This document shows positions 38,982-47,346 of a DNA stretch of 64,000 nucleotides, in pieces. The first letter of the stretch is position 1; every line of letters starts with the position of its first letter. This DNA comes from Streptococcus oralis (lineage in GTDB: Bacteria; Bacillota; Bacilli; Lactobacillales; Streptococcaceae), in assembly GCF_001578705.1 (NCBI RefSeq), contig NZ_KQ969037.1, forward strand, positions 1,014,814 through 1,078,813, read 5' to 3'. The notes below the pieces were generated by a model, which saw only the letters and a list, made by a program, of their open reading frames with translations, ran no database searches and was not told the DNA's origin. Position numbers and translations under genes: made by a program.

Positions 38982-39868
38982 CGTAACCAAATCAGATAAC
39001 CACTCAAGACAAAGAGTAAAATAGTGAGGCATATAACCGTTTCAGCAAACACCAGATAATCCAGAAATGGAAGTTTCAAAATTCCCTGAGCCATCTTGAG
39101 CGAGGTAGCTGTGATAATGGTTGGGAAGGTGAGGGCTGAGAAGGCTGGTTGAAAGCCTTGTTTTAAAATATTGGGCAGGCGAGTTAAAACGAAGATGAAA
39201 AACGACTGAGAGACAAGCATCAGCAGTAACAAGGCCCAGGTCGGAAGGGTAACTCCACCGATACGCACCAGAGCTGCTAAGAGCAAAGAAAAAGGAGCAC
39301 AGTAGATTCCTTCTTGCCCTAGTAGAGCTGGAGTCAATGGCTGTTTCTTTAGATCACTGTAAATCAACGGATAGAGAAAACAAGTAGCGAGAAAGCCGAA
39401 AGTCACCGTTAGGTAGGCAATCTGAATCAGGCCAACGACTGGATAGGTCAAGGCTGCAACTGCTATGCCCACATAAAGTACTGTCCAGCTTGGTGTTGCA
39501 CTAGCTCTTTCCTCCACTCCAAGAAAGCGACGAGAAAAATAAGCAATCAAAGCAAGATCCAAGATAAAGGAAAACCACCACAAAAGCTGGGCTAGGATAG
39601 GCATAGACGGAACTAGTCGCAAGACATAGGTCGATAAAATCATCCCAGCCATAGGAAAGGTAGCTATACCAGATAAAAGAGGGGGCTTGGTCAATTCTTT
39701 CTTGGTTTCTTCCCAATTAAAAAGATGAAGAATCAGAAAGAAAATCCACAAAACTAAACCAGTCAGACTCAATAAATGCGAAAGAACAGGCCAAGTATCC
39801 GCAATCAAGTTTCCTGCACCTGCCAAACCTAACAAACAACCAGAAAATACCAAAGGGAGTTTTTTCAT
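38969..39868 (-). CDS. TDT (tellurite-resistance/dicarboxylate) family transporter
   Basis: 299 aa with ten hydrophobic helices, the fold of TehA/SLAC1. SGCLLGLAGAGN in the first helix and QPAFSALTFPTIITATSL near 240 match the family. Substrates are unknown for streptococci (TehA is an anion channel). A TATACT -10 lies just upstream of the gene. Confidence 0.85.
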   Translation of the reverse strand: MKKLPLVFSGCLLGLAGAGNLIADTWPVLSHLLSLTGLVLWIFFLILHLFNWEETKKELTKPPLLSGIATFPMAGMILSTYVLRLVPSMPILAQLLWWFSFILDLALIAYFSRRFLGVEERASATPSWTVLYVGIAVAALTYPVVGLIQIAYLTVTFGFLATCFLYPLIYSDLKKQPLTPALLGQEGIYCAPFSLLLAALVRIGGVTLPTWALLLLMLVSQSFFIFVLTRLPNILKQGFQPAFSALTFPTIITATSLKMAQGILKLPFLDYLVFAETVICLTILLFVLSGYLIWLRKKV

Positions 39869-39929
39869 GGCAACCTCCGTTAATCATATTATTATCAGTA
39901 TAGCATAAAAGCCTTTAAAATAGCATAGA

Positions 39930-39964
39930 AAAATGAAGACTGGGTAGATCAGCCTTCATTTTTT
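39930..39964. terminator. bidirectional terminator after the CMD-domain gene
   Basis: AAAATGAAG (39930-39938) pairs with CTTCATTTT (39954-39962); T-runs on both sides. Confidence 0.8.
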
Positions 39965-39978
39965 CTTTAGGATTCGAA

Positions 39979-40527
39979 CTAGGCATAAGGTTGCAATTCT
40001 GGATTGATTGGCGTATCAGCTAAGTTGTTTGCATAGTTGCAAAGGCTGGCTAGGCTGACACCGAGAACCACGTCCAAGGCATTTTGTTGCGTATAGCCGG
40101 CTTCTAAGAATTCAGCCAAGGCTTCATCTCCTACACGACCCTTGGTATTGATGACTGCCAAGGTAAACTTGGCTAGAGTATCTAGCTTAGGATCTGTCTC
40201 GATTGGAGTACGGTTACGGAGGGCTTGGAGAAGATCATCATTCATCTGGATTTGTTTGATTGAAAAGGCTGTGTGACCTGCGACGCAGAAAGCACAACCA
40301 TTGGTTACGGCAGCTGTGATTTGCACTACTTCGCGTTCCACTGGTGTCAGGCTATTGCGACGGTTGATGGCTCCGACAGTTCGGTAGGCTTCAAGAGCGG
40401 TTGGGGCATTGGCCAAGAGACCGATTAGGTTGGGAATATAGCCGTTGTTATCTTTTTGTACTGTTTCAAGAACTTCTTTCACTTCTGCTGGTGCTGATTC
40501 TACTGTGTGGATGGTAAATGTTGTCAT
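39979..40527 (-). CDS. carboxymuconolactone decarboxylase/AhpD-like protein
   Basis: 182 aa helical protein. The thiol pair CAFC with Cys78 and Cys81 plus His85 (TNGCAFCVAGHT) is the AhpD active site. AhpD-like proteins reduce disulfides or peroxiredoxins; the substrate here is unknown. Single gene between terminators. Confidence 0.88.
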   Translation of the reverse strand: MTTFTIHTVESAPAEVKEVLETVQKDNNGYIPNLIGLLANAPTALEAYRTVGAINRRNSLTPVEREVVQITAAVTNGCAFCVAGHTAFSIKQIQMNDDLLQALRNRTPIETDPKLDTLAKFTLAVINTKGRVGDEALAEFLEAGYTQQNALDVVLGVSLASLCNYANNLADTPINPELQPYA

Positions 40528-40628
40528 AAGAAACCTCTTTTCATTTTATTGTCATTTAGTCTATCATAGAATTTTCCCCTTGGATAATATATATTTTCAA
40601 TCGCCTTGATAGAAAATGTCTATAAAAT

Positions 40629-40654
40629 GAAAAAATCACACTAAAAGTGTGATT
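40629..40654 (-). terminator. terminator of the AGCS symporter gene
   Basis: AATCACACT (40634-40642) and AGTGTGATT (40646-40654), loop AAA, then U-run on the minus strand. Confidence 0.85.
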
Positions 40655-40657
40655 GGG

Positions 40658-41980
40658 TTAGTGTTTAAAATACTTTTTAGTCTCAGCAATGACGACTGGC
40701 GACAAGACTAAGAGGGCAATCAAGTTTGGTAGAGCCATCAAGGCATTGACAATGTCTGCGATAATCCAAACCATATCCAACTCGATAAATCCTCCCAACA
40801 AGACCATGACTACAAAGACTACACGGTAAAGCCAGATAAAGCGGACACCAAAGAGAAACTCAAAACAGCGCTCTCCGTAGTAGTTCCAACCGAGAATCGT
40901 CGTAAAGGCAAAGAGCACAAGGAAGATGGTCAAAAGAGCAGGTCCAAAGTGTGAAAAAACTGTTGAAAAGGCTGACTGGGTCAAGGCAACACCATTTAAA
41001 TCTCCGCTCCAAACACCAGTTACTAAGATTGTTAGACCCGTCAGAGTACAGATAATCAAAGTATCAATAAAGGTTCCTGTCATGGAAATCAAGCCTTGCT
41101 CGACAGGCTCATTAGTCTTAGCTGCAGCCGCTGCAATGGGAGCTGAACCAAGACCAGATTCGTTAGAGAAGACTCCTCGCGCCACACCATTCTGGATAGC
41201 CATCCGAATGCTGGCACCTGCAAAACCACCTACCGCAGCAGCTGGACTAAAGGCTGAAGTAAAGATGAGGGTAAGTGTGGCTGGGATTTTCTCGATATTA
41301 AAGAGAATAACTGTAAGAGTTCCTAAAATATAGACAATAGCCATAAAAGGAACCACTGCTGTCGAAACTTTTGATATGGATTTAAGACCACCAAAGACGG
41401 CAATCCCTACAAAAATGGATAAAATCAGAGCTGTGATGGCTGGATCAACTTGGGCTGTATTTTGAATGGATTCTGTAATCGAATTGACCTGGGTAAAGGT
41501 ACCAATCCCTAGAAGCGCCACCAATACACCAGCTAGGGCAAAGAAGATAGCAAGTGGACGCCACTTTTCTCCCATCCCCAAAAGGATGTAGTGCATGGGT
41601 CCTCCAGCTACAGCTCCATTTGCATCCTTGCTACGGTATTTGATTGCCAGCAAGCCTTCAGCATACTTGGTTGCCATCCCAAAAAAGGCCGCCATCCACA
41701 TCCAAAAGAGGGCCCCTGGCCCACCAACCTTGATGGCTGTCGCGACCCCGATGATATTTCCCGTTCCAACAGTAGCTGCAAGGGCTGTACATAAGGCAGC
41801 AAAGCTCGACACATCGCCGTGCCCCTTGTCCTTGGTAAAGATCAACTGAAAGGCCTTAGGGAGACGAGCTACCTGCAAAAGACCTAGTCGGATGGTCAAA
41901 TAGATACCCGTTCCGACCAATAAGATCAAGAGGGGAGGCCCCCAAACGAAAGCATCAAGCGCTTTTAGCAATTCTAACAT
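40658..41980 (-). CDS. AGCS family sodium:alanine/glycine symporter
   Basis: 440 aa, 10-11 helices. Family motifs: TALAATVGTGNIIGVATA, GGPGALFWMWMAAFFGMATKYAEG and NESGLGSAPIAAAAA. The glycine riboswitch in its leader argues that glycine is a substrate. It is monocistronic with its own terminator. Confidence 0.93.
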   Translation of the reverse strand: MLELLKALDAFVWGPPLLILLVGTGIYLTIRLGLLQVARLPKAFQLIFTKDKGHGDVSSFAALCTALAATVGTGNIIGVATAIKVGGPGALFWMWMAAFFGMATKYAEGLLAIKYRSKDANGAVAGGPMHYILLGMGEKWRPLAIFFALAGVLVALLGIGTFTQVNSITESIQNTAQVDPAITALILSIFVGIAVFGGLKSISKVSTAVVPFMAIVYILGTLTVILFNIEKIPATLTLIFTSAFSPAAAVGGFAGASIRMAIQNGVARGVFSNESGLGSAPIAAAAAKTNEPVEQGLISMTGTFIDTLIICTLTGLTILVTGVWSGDLNGVALTQSAFSTVFSHFGPALLTIFLVLFAFTTILGWNYYGERCFEFLFGVRFIWLYRVVFVVMVLLGGFIELDMVWIIADIVNALMALPNLIALLVLSPVVIAETKKYFKH

Positions 41981-42006
41981 TTCCTTCTCCTATCTTTTCA
42001 ACCCCA

Positions 42007-42039
42007 AAAGAAAGAGCACATGCAAGATACATGTACTCT
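42007..42039 (-). terminator. riboswitch-linked terminator before the AGCS gene
   Basis: Minus strand: AGAGTACATG and CATGTGCTCT pair over 10 bp with one G-U, then a T-rich tract. It lies between the aptamer and the symporter start, so it is the probable expression platform. Confidence 0.7.
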
Positions 42040-42069
42040 GGAATGCTTAGATAAATGCTAAAAAGCGGT

Positions 42070-42160
42070 CTATCTTAGCTCTGTCCTTTTACCTGAGAGT
42101 TTGAGCAGTTGCCTGCCTTGCCCCTTCGGTGCCTTTACGGTCTCTCCAGAGTTCCGTCCA
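42070..42160 (-). promoter_or_regulatory. glycine riboswitch (single aptamer)
   Basis: On the minus strand the leader reads GGACGGAACTCTGGAGAG, CCGTAAAGGCACCGAAGGGG, and TCTCAGGTAAAAGGACAGAG, the conserved core of gcvT-type aptamers. I see only one aptamer, not the usual tandem pair. It precedes the terminator at 42007-42039. Confidence 0.9.
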
Positions 42161-42234
42161 TTTACAGTCATGGAAAACAAACCTTTCTCCATTTCTATTA
42201 AACTTCATTCGGTGTTGGTATTTTATTTTTTATT

Positions 42235-42263
42235 ATTCTACAAGAAAAGTTAGCCTTTGTCAA
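42235..42263 (-). promoter_or_regulatory. sigma-A promoter of the riboswitch leader
   Basis: TTGACA (42258-42263), 17 bp, TAGAAT (42235-42240) on the minus strand, giving a leader of about 250 nt. Confidence 0.75.
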
Positions 42264-42327
42264 TGTTTTCTATGAAAATTTTTAGTTTTCATTTCTTTTT
42301 TTCAGAAAGATTGACTCCTTCTTCTCT

Positions 42328-44664
42328 CTATCCTTTAAAGGTCACAATGGTTGCGCCACTACCGCCAGCATTCTGTGGAGCATAGCCGAAACTCTTAACA
42401 TGCTTATTTCTTTGTAGGTATTTGATAACGCCCTCACGGATGACTCCCGTACCGATACCATGGATGATGTCTACCTGCGCCATGTTATTGAGCAGGGCTT
42501 GGTCGATAAAGGCGTCCAACTCATTCATAGCCTCTTCGTACCGTTTGCCTCGGAGATCCAGCCTCGCTTGCGGACCACGACCAGAAGCACGTTTGACGAC
42601 ATTGACTTGTTTTTTCTTGACTGGGGCTTCTTGCTGAGCCTGAACAAGGTCAAATTCTTTCTCTTCCAAGGTCATCTTGATCAAACCGACTTGGGCTTCC
42701 CAACGGCCGTCCTTAAGCTGATTGGTCAAGGTTCCACGTTGTCCATAACTGAGAACCACAATGTCATCTCCCACCTTTGGAGCTCGTTTTTTCTTGGCTT
42801 TTTGAAGGACCTTGTTTTTGGACAAATCTACTTTTTCAGGGGCCAGTTTTTTCAGCTCAGCCTTGGCTTCAATGATTTCATGGGGTTTGAGTTGAGACTT
42901 ACTGTGGAGGTTCTTGAGAATCTGGTCACTCTCATTTAGAGCAAGTTCCACAATCTCGACTGCTTGTTCACGCGCCTTGTTAAGCTCAGTTTCCTTTTCA
43001 CGATTGAGTTCGTTGTAGAGCTTTTTAAGAGCTCGGTTCATCTTAAGGTTTTCTTGCTCCACCTCACGGATATTGTCCAAGCGTTTGCGACTTTCAAGCG
43101 TTTGCTCTTCCAATTGTTCAATGATGCGGTTGACATCATTATCCTGATCAACCTGCTGGCTGGCATCTCCCACGATGACATCTGACAAGCCCAGGCGTTT
43201 GGCAATTTCAAAGGCATTACTTCGACCAGGGACACCCTGCATAAAGCGATAGGTCGGACGCAGACTAGCTGTGTCAAACTCCATGCTGGCATTTTGCACA
43301 AAGGCTGTCTCGATACCATAAGCCTTGAGTTCTGGGTAGTGGGTCGTCGCCATGGTCTTAACCTGACGCAGACGAAGATCCTCCAAAATGGCCATGGCAA
43401 GGGCTGCTCCTTCCTGCGGATCGGTACCTGCGCCAAGCTCATCTAGTAATAAAAGCGAGTGTTGGTTGACCTTGCCAAGAATATCTACGATATTAGTCAT
43501 GTGACTGGAGAAGGTAGACAAGCTTTGCTCGATAGACTGCTCATCCCCAATATCTGCGAAGATTTCTTCGAAAATACCGACACAGCTCCCCTTATCAGCT
43601 AAAATGGGCAAGCCTGACTGGGCCATGAGTTGGGTCAAGCCCAAGGTTTTGAGCATGATGGTCTTACCACCAGTATTGGGACCTGTAATGACAATGGCCG
43701 TTAATTCCTTACCGAAGTGTACATCGTTTGCGACAGCATTTTTAACCAAAGGATGGCGGACATGAAGGAGTTGAATCTCTTGATTCTGTGAAAGTTGAGG
43801 AACGACTGCTTGTCTTTCTTGGATGAAACGCACCTTGGCACGAATCAAGTCTAAATGGCCGATAATCCAAGCGTCATTAGCAATCTCAGCAGCATGAGGG
43901 CGGATCCGTTCTGAGAGCACCTGTAGGATGCGAATCATCTCATAGCGTTCGTCTGCTCGCAAACTAGCGATTTCTTCGCTCAGTTTCACGACCTCACGTG
44001 GCTCGATATAGACCGTGTTTCCGCTGGCAGAGATGTCATGAACAACACCTGCAATCTTGTTACGATAGGTGTTCTTGACAGGTAAAACCTGACGGCCATT
44101 TCTGCTAGCAATGATTCCTTCGGTCAACATCTGCGCTTTTTGTTTAAGTAAGTCTTGCAAGACATCTCGAACTTGACTCTCGCTATCATGAATTTTCCGA
44201 CGGATGCGTGCTAGCTCTTCACTGGCGAAATTTTCGATAAATCCTGCATCATTTAGGGATTGAAGACTCCCTTGCAAGTGTGGGAAATCATGCAGTCTTT
44301 CAAACCATCTCGCCAACTGTTCCAAGCGAACATTTTCGAGATTAGCATAAAAACTTTGCAACTCTCTGCTAGCAAGCAAAACCCGTTTGAGGAGCAGGAA
44401 CTCCTCGATATTGAGGTCCGCCCCCATCTCCAGACGCTTACAAATCGCTGATATCTCACGTGTCGCTAGGATGGTAAAGTGAGGTTGCTCCACAAAAAGC
44501 GCCTGCATTTCCTCCATCTCTGTAAAGGCTTGTTTGATCTTATCCGCCTTGGCAGTTGGAGCCAAACCTTTTAACTCCTCTAGTCCTTGTTCTGTCAGAA
44601 GATGAGGTTCAAACAAGGCTTTGATTTTATTGAATTCTAAAGTTTCTAGTATTTTTGTATTCAT
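42328..44664 (-). CDS. mutS2: MutS2 endonuclease / ribosome rescue factor
   Basis: 778 aa. MutS-like core and clamp (1-300), ATPase with Walker [13 protein letters not shown] and [16 protein letters not shown], long coiled coil (about 510-610), KOW-like segment ([15 protein letters not shown]) and a C-terminal Smr nuclease domain with [11 protein letters not shown] and [11 protein letters not shown]. It lacks the mismatch-recognition domain, as MutS2 does. Known roles: anti-recombination and splitting collided ribosomes. Confidence 0.95.
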   Translation of the reverse strand: MNTKILETLEFNKIKALFEPHLLTEQGLEELKGLAPTAKADKIKQAFTEMEEMQALFVEQPHFTILATREISAICKRLEMGADLNIEEFLLLKRVLLASRELQSFYANLENVRLEQLARWFERLHDFPHLQGSLQSLNDAGFIENFASEELARIRRKIHDSESQVRDVLQDLLKQKAQMLTEGIIASRNGRQVLPVKNTYRNKIAGVVHDISASGNTVYIEPREVVKLSEEIASLRADERYEMIRILQVLSERIRPHAAEIANDAWIIGHLDLIRAKVRFIQERQAVVPQLSQNQEIQLLHVRHPLVKNAVANDVHFGKELTAIVITGPNTGGKTIMLKTLGLTQLMAQSGLPILADKGSCVGIFEEIFADIGDEQSIEQSLSTFSSHMTNIVDILGKVNQHSLLLLDELGAGTDPQEGAALAMAILEDLRLRQVKTMATTHYPELKAYGIETAFVQNASMEFDTASLRPTYRFMQGVPGRSNAFEIAKRLGLSDVIVGDASQQVDQDNDVNRIIEQLEEQTLESRKRLDNIREVEQENLKMNRALKKLYNELNREKETELNKAREQAVEIVELALNESDQILKNLHSKSQLKPHEIIEAKAELKKLAPEKVDLSKNKVLQKAKKKRAPKVGDDIVVLSYGQRGTLTNQLKDGRWEAQVGLIKMTLEEKEFDLVQAQQEAPVKKKQVNVVKRASGRGPQARLDLRGKRYEEAMNELDAFIDQALLNNMAQVDIIHGIGTGVIREGVIKYLQRNKHVKSFGYAPQNAGGSGATIVTFKG

Positions 44665-44741
44665 ATTTTTTCCTTGTGTATTTGTTTACAAAATCGTAGC
44701 AACTAGAGGTTTTGACCTAGTCCTCCAATCTGTAAACAAAG

Positions 44742-44768
44742 GGCTAGGAAAAATCCCGCCCTTTTTAT
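44742..44768 (-). terminator. terminator-like hairpin after cvpA
   Basis: On the minus strand AAAGGGC and GCCCTTT pair around a 13-nt loop. It begins at the cvpA stop. An outer TTTGTTTAC (44691-44699) with GTAAACAAA (44732-44740) inverted repeat lies just beyond. Confidence 0.55.
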
Positions 44769-45313
44769 CCGATTAAATTTGTCACCCAGAGTTGTTTGAT
44801 AAAGTTTGTCGTAAAAGGGATACTTTGGATGATATGTTTAGCTACCACGCTCTTTTCAAGTGAATTTTGAACGGCTGCCATAGGCACCGTTGCAAGAATG
44901 GTCAAAGCCATTTGCAAGACAAATAAGGTTACCAATAATGACAAAACACCTGCTCCGATACGAAACCAGATGCCCCCTAGCTTATTAGTCGGAATCAAGT
45001 GTAGGAACAAACCGATAAAACGTCCGATACTGTAACAAATTCCGAAAACTAGGAGGTAGGCCAGACCCGCATAAAAGACCTTGTCTAGCTGAAAAAGCTG
45101 GGCTGAAGGGAAGAAAAAGGTACCCTGTCCTTCCTGAGGATTGGCATAAGGGACAAGCAAGTGAAATTGATCTCCCAGCGATTTATAAAACTGCCCAGCA
45201 ATAAAGGCTGAAATCACTGCCACGAGGAAATAATAAACTTGCAGCACCAGACCTCTACGGTAGCCGATGTAAAAACCCCAAGCTAGAACCAGTAAGAGAA
45301 GGATCGAAATCAT
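44765..45313 (-). CDS. CvpA family membrane protein
   Basis: 182 aa, four helices: YRRGLVLQVYYFLVAV, AGLAYLLVFGICYSIGRF and others. CvpA proteins are linked to colicin V production in E. coli and envelope or cell division functions elsewhere; no clear role in streptococci. ATG overlaps the zapA stop by 4 bp. Confidence 0.85.
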   Translation of the reverse strand: MISILLLLVLAWGFYIGYRRGLVLQVYYFLVAVISAFIAGQFYKSLGDQFHLLVPYANPQEGQGTFFFPSAQLFQLDKVFYAGLAYLLVFGICYSIGRFIGLFLHLIPTNKLGGIWFRIGAGVLSLLVTLFVLQMALTILATVPMAAVQNSLEKSVVAKHIIQSIPFTTNFIKQLWVTNLIG

Positions 45314-45612
45314 AGGGAATCCTCAATCTTGCTCTGCTCTTGCTTGACTGCCACTAGCTTATTTCGAAGGTCTTTAAGCTCCTGCTCCTTATCGTCAAAC
45401 TCAATCTCACGACTAAGCTGCGTCGATAGGCTGTTAATCGCTAAAAGGAGGGCAATGGTTTCATCATCCGCTCCAGGCATTTGTTCCTTAATTGCTTGGT
45501 ATTTTTCAGTCGCAACCTTAGCAATTTCCTCCATAAAGAGGTTGTCATGCTCGGTTGTCAAGGTTAATGTCTTTTTCCCGAATGTAAACTTATATCGATT
45601 TAGATTTGCCAT
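45310..45612 (-). CDS. zapA: cell division protein ZapA
   Basis: 100 aa from MANLNRYKF, where GAGGTG lies just upstream; an in-frame GTG nine bases earlier overlaps that SD. Beta N-terminal domain, then a helix ending in a coiled coil (LSREIEFDDKEQELKDLRNKL). ZapA crosslinks FtsZ filaments. Heads the zapA-cvpA pair. Confidence 0.88.
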   Translation of the reverse strand: MANLNRYKFTFGKKTLTLTTEHDNLFMEEIAKVATEKYQAIKEQMPGADDETIALLLAINSLSTQLSREIEFDDKEQELKDLRNKLVAVKQEQSKIEDSL

Positions 45613-45629
45613 AAAATTCACCTCACGAT

Positions 45630-45658
45630 ATTATACCAAATTTCGCTAACTTTGTCAG
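45630..45658 (-). promoter_or_regulatory. sigma-A promoter of zapA-cvpA
   Basis: CTGACA (45653-45658), 17 bp, TATAAT (45630-45635) on the minus strand; back-to-back with the rnhC promoter. Confidence 0.75.
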
Positions 45659-45680
45659 TTTTTACCAATTCTCCTGCTTT

Positions 45681-45691
45681 TATGGTACAAT
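45681..45691 (+). promoter_or_regulatory. extended -10 of rnhC, 7 bp from the start codon
   Basis: TATGGTACAAT at 45681-45691 is an extended -10, and ATG of rnhC is at 45699. The expected transcription start falls on or beside the A of the start codon. A weak TTTACC could be the -35. Confidence 0.6.
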
Positions 45692-45698
45692 AGAGACT

Positions 45699-46580
45699 AT
45701 GGCAAGTATCACACTCACACCAAGTGAACAGGAAATTCAGAGCTTTTTAAGTCAGTATCAGAAGGCTCTCGCCCCTAGTAAAAATCCTTATATTCGCTAT
45801 TTTTTGCGCTTCCCTCAGGCAACGGTTTCCATCTATACTTCTGGAAAAGTCCTCCTGCAGGGCGAAGCTGCTGAACAATACGCCACTTTCTTTGGCTATA
45901 AAGTTCAACAAGAAAACAGTGGACAAGATTTTCCTATGATTGGGACTGATGAGGTGGGAAATGGTTCCTACTTTGGTGGGCTTGCTGTCGTGGCTTCCTT
46001 CGTGACACCTGACCAGCACGACTTCTTGCGAAAACTCGGCGTAGGGGATTCAAAAACCTTGACCGACCAAAAGATTCGTCAGATTGCCCCTATCCTCAAG
46101 GAAAAGATCCAGCATCAAGCGCTCCTTCTTTCACCGAGTAAGTACAACGAAGTTATCGGAGATCGTTACAATGCTGTTTCTGTAAAGGTTGCCCTACACA
46201 ACCAGGCTATCTTTCTCCTTCTCCAAAAAGGAGTCCAGCCAGAAAAAATCGTGATTGACGCTTTTACAAGTCCTAAAAACTATAACAAGTACTTGGCGCA
46301 AGAAGCCAACCGTTTTCCAAACAAAATTAGCTTAGAAGAAAAAGCCGAGGGAAAATACCTGGCTGTTGCAGTTAGCTCCATCATCGCTCGTGACCTCTTC
46401 CTCGAAAACTTGGAAAATCTTGGACGAGAACTAGGCTATCAACTGCCAAGCGGCGCTGGAACTGCATCTGATAAGGTTGCTAGCAAAGTCCTTCAAGCCT
46501 ATGGCATGAAAGGACTTCGTTTCTGTGCCAAACTGCATTTTAAAAACACTGAAAAAGCCAAAGCACTTCTAGAAAGGTAA
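45699..46580 (+). CDS. rnhC: ribonuclease HIII
   Basis: 293 aa. An N-terminal TBP-like substrate-binding domain (1-90) precedes the RNase H fold with [13 protein letters not shown] (catalytic Asp/Glu), VGDSKTLTD and VIDAF. It degrades RNA in RNA/DNA hybrids. No SD-like sequence is present before the ATG because the -10 is so close. lepB follows after 3 bp. Confidence 0.96.
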   Translation: MASITLTPSEQEIQSFLSQYQKALAPSKNPYIRYFLRFPQATVSIYTSGKVLLQGEAAEQYATFFGYKVQQENSGQDFPMIGTDEVGNGSYFGGLAVVASFVTPDQHDFLRKLGVGDSKTLTDQKIRQIAPILKEKIQHQALLLSPSKYNEVIGDRYNAVSVKVALHNQAIFLLLQKGVQPEKIVIDAFTSPKNYNKYLAQEANRFPNKISLEEKAEGKYLAVAVSSIIARDLFLENLENLGRELGYQLPSGAGTASDKVASKVLQAYGMKGLRFCAKLHFKNTEKAKALLER

Positions 46581-46583
46581 ATT

Positions 46584-47198
46584 ATGAATTATTTTAAAAC
46601 ATTTCTAAAAGAGTGGGGACTTACGTTCCTCATCATTATACTAGTCGGTCTTAGTCGTCTCTTTCTCTGGACCAATGTCCGTGTGGAAGGACACTCTATG
46701 GATCCGACCCTAGCTGATGGAGAGATTCTCTTTGTCGTCAAACACCTCCCTATCAACCGTTTTGACATTGTAGTTGCTCATGAAGATGATGGAAATAAAG
46801 ACATCGTTAAACGCGTCATCGGCATGCCTGGTGATACCATTCGCTACGAAAACGACAAGCTCTTTATCAACAATCAAGAAACCGACGAACCTTACCTAGC
46901 AGACTACCTCCAACAGTTTAAAAATGATAAACTGCAAAACGCCTATTCGGGGAAAGGCTTTGAAGGAGATAAGGGGGTGTATTTTAGAAGTCTAGCCCAG
47001 AAAGCTCAGGCCTTTACTGTCGATGTGAATTTCAACACCAGTTTCAGCTTTACAGTACCTGAGGGCGAGTACCTCCTCCTTGGAGATGACCGTTTGGTTT
47101 CCAGTGACAGTCGCCATGTCGGAACCTTTAAAGCCAGTCAAATCAAAGGAGAAGCCAAATTCCGTTTCTGGCCACTCAACCGTATCGGAATCTTTTAA
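46584..47198 (+). CDS. lepB: type I signal peptidase
   Basis: 204 aa. One N-terminal transmembrane helix (about 12-29), catalytic Ser38 in EGHSMDPTL and Lys76 in DIVKRVIG, later GDDRLVSSDSR. It cleaves signal peptides of secreted proteins. Its SD (AGAAAGG) overlaps the end of rnhC. Confidence 0.95.
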   Translation: MNYFKTFLKEWGLTFLIIILVGLSRLFLWTNVRVEGHSMDPTLADGEILFVVKHLPINRFDIVVAHEDDGNKDIVKRVIGMPGDTIRYENDKLFINNQETDEPYLADYLQQFKNDKLQNAYSGKGFEGDKGVYFRSLAQKAQAFTVDVNFNTSFSFTVPEGEYLLLGDDRLVSSDSRHVGTFKASQIKGEAKFRFWPLNRIGIF

Positions 47199-47346
47199 AA
47201 TCAGCAACTAGATGCTGTGATAGTCTTTTTGAGTTAGCTTTTAGGATTAGATTGCAACTTGGCAATATCTTGTACCAAGTCCCAAATCAAAGGAAAGCCT
47301 AACTGAAAGCTCTATCCCAGCTCTTTTTCTATCAAAAAGGAAATCT

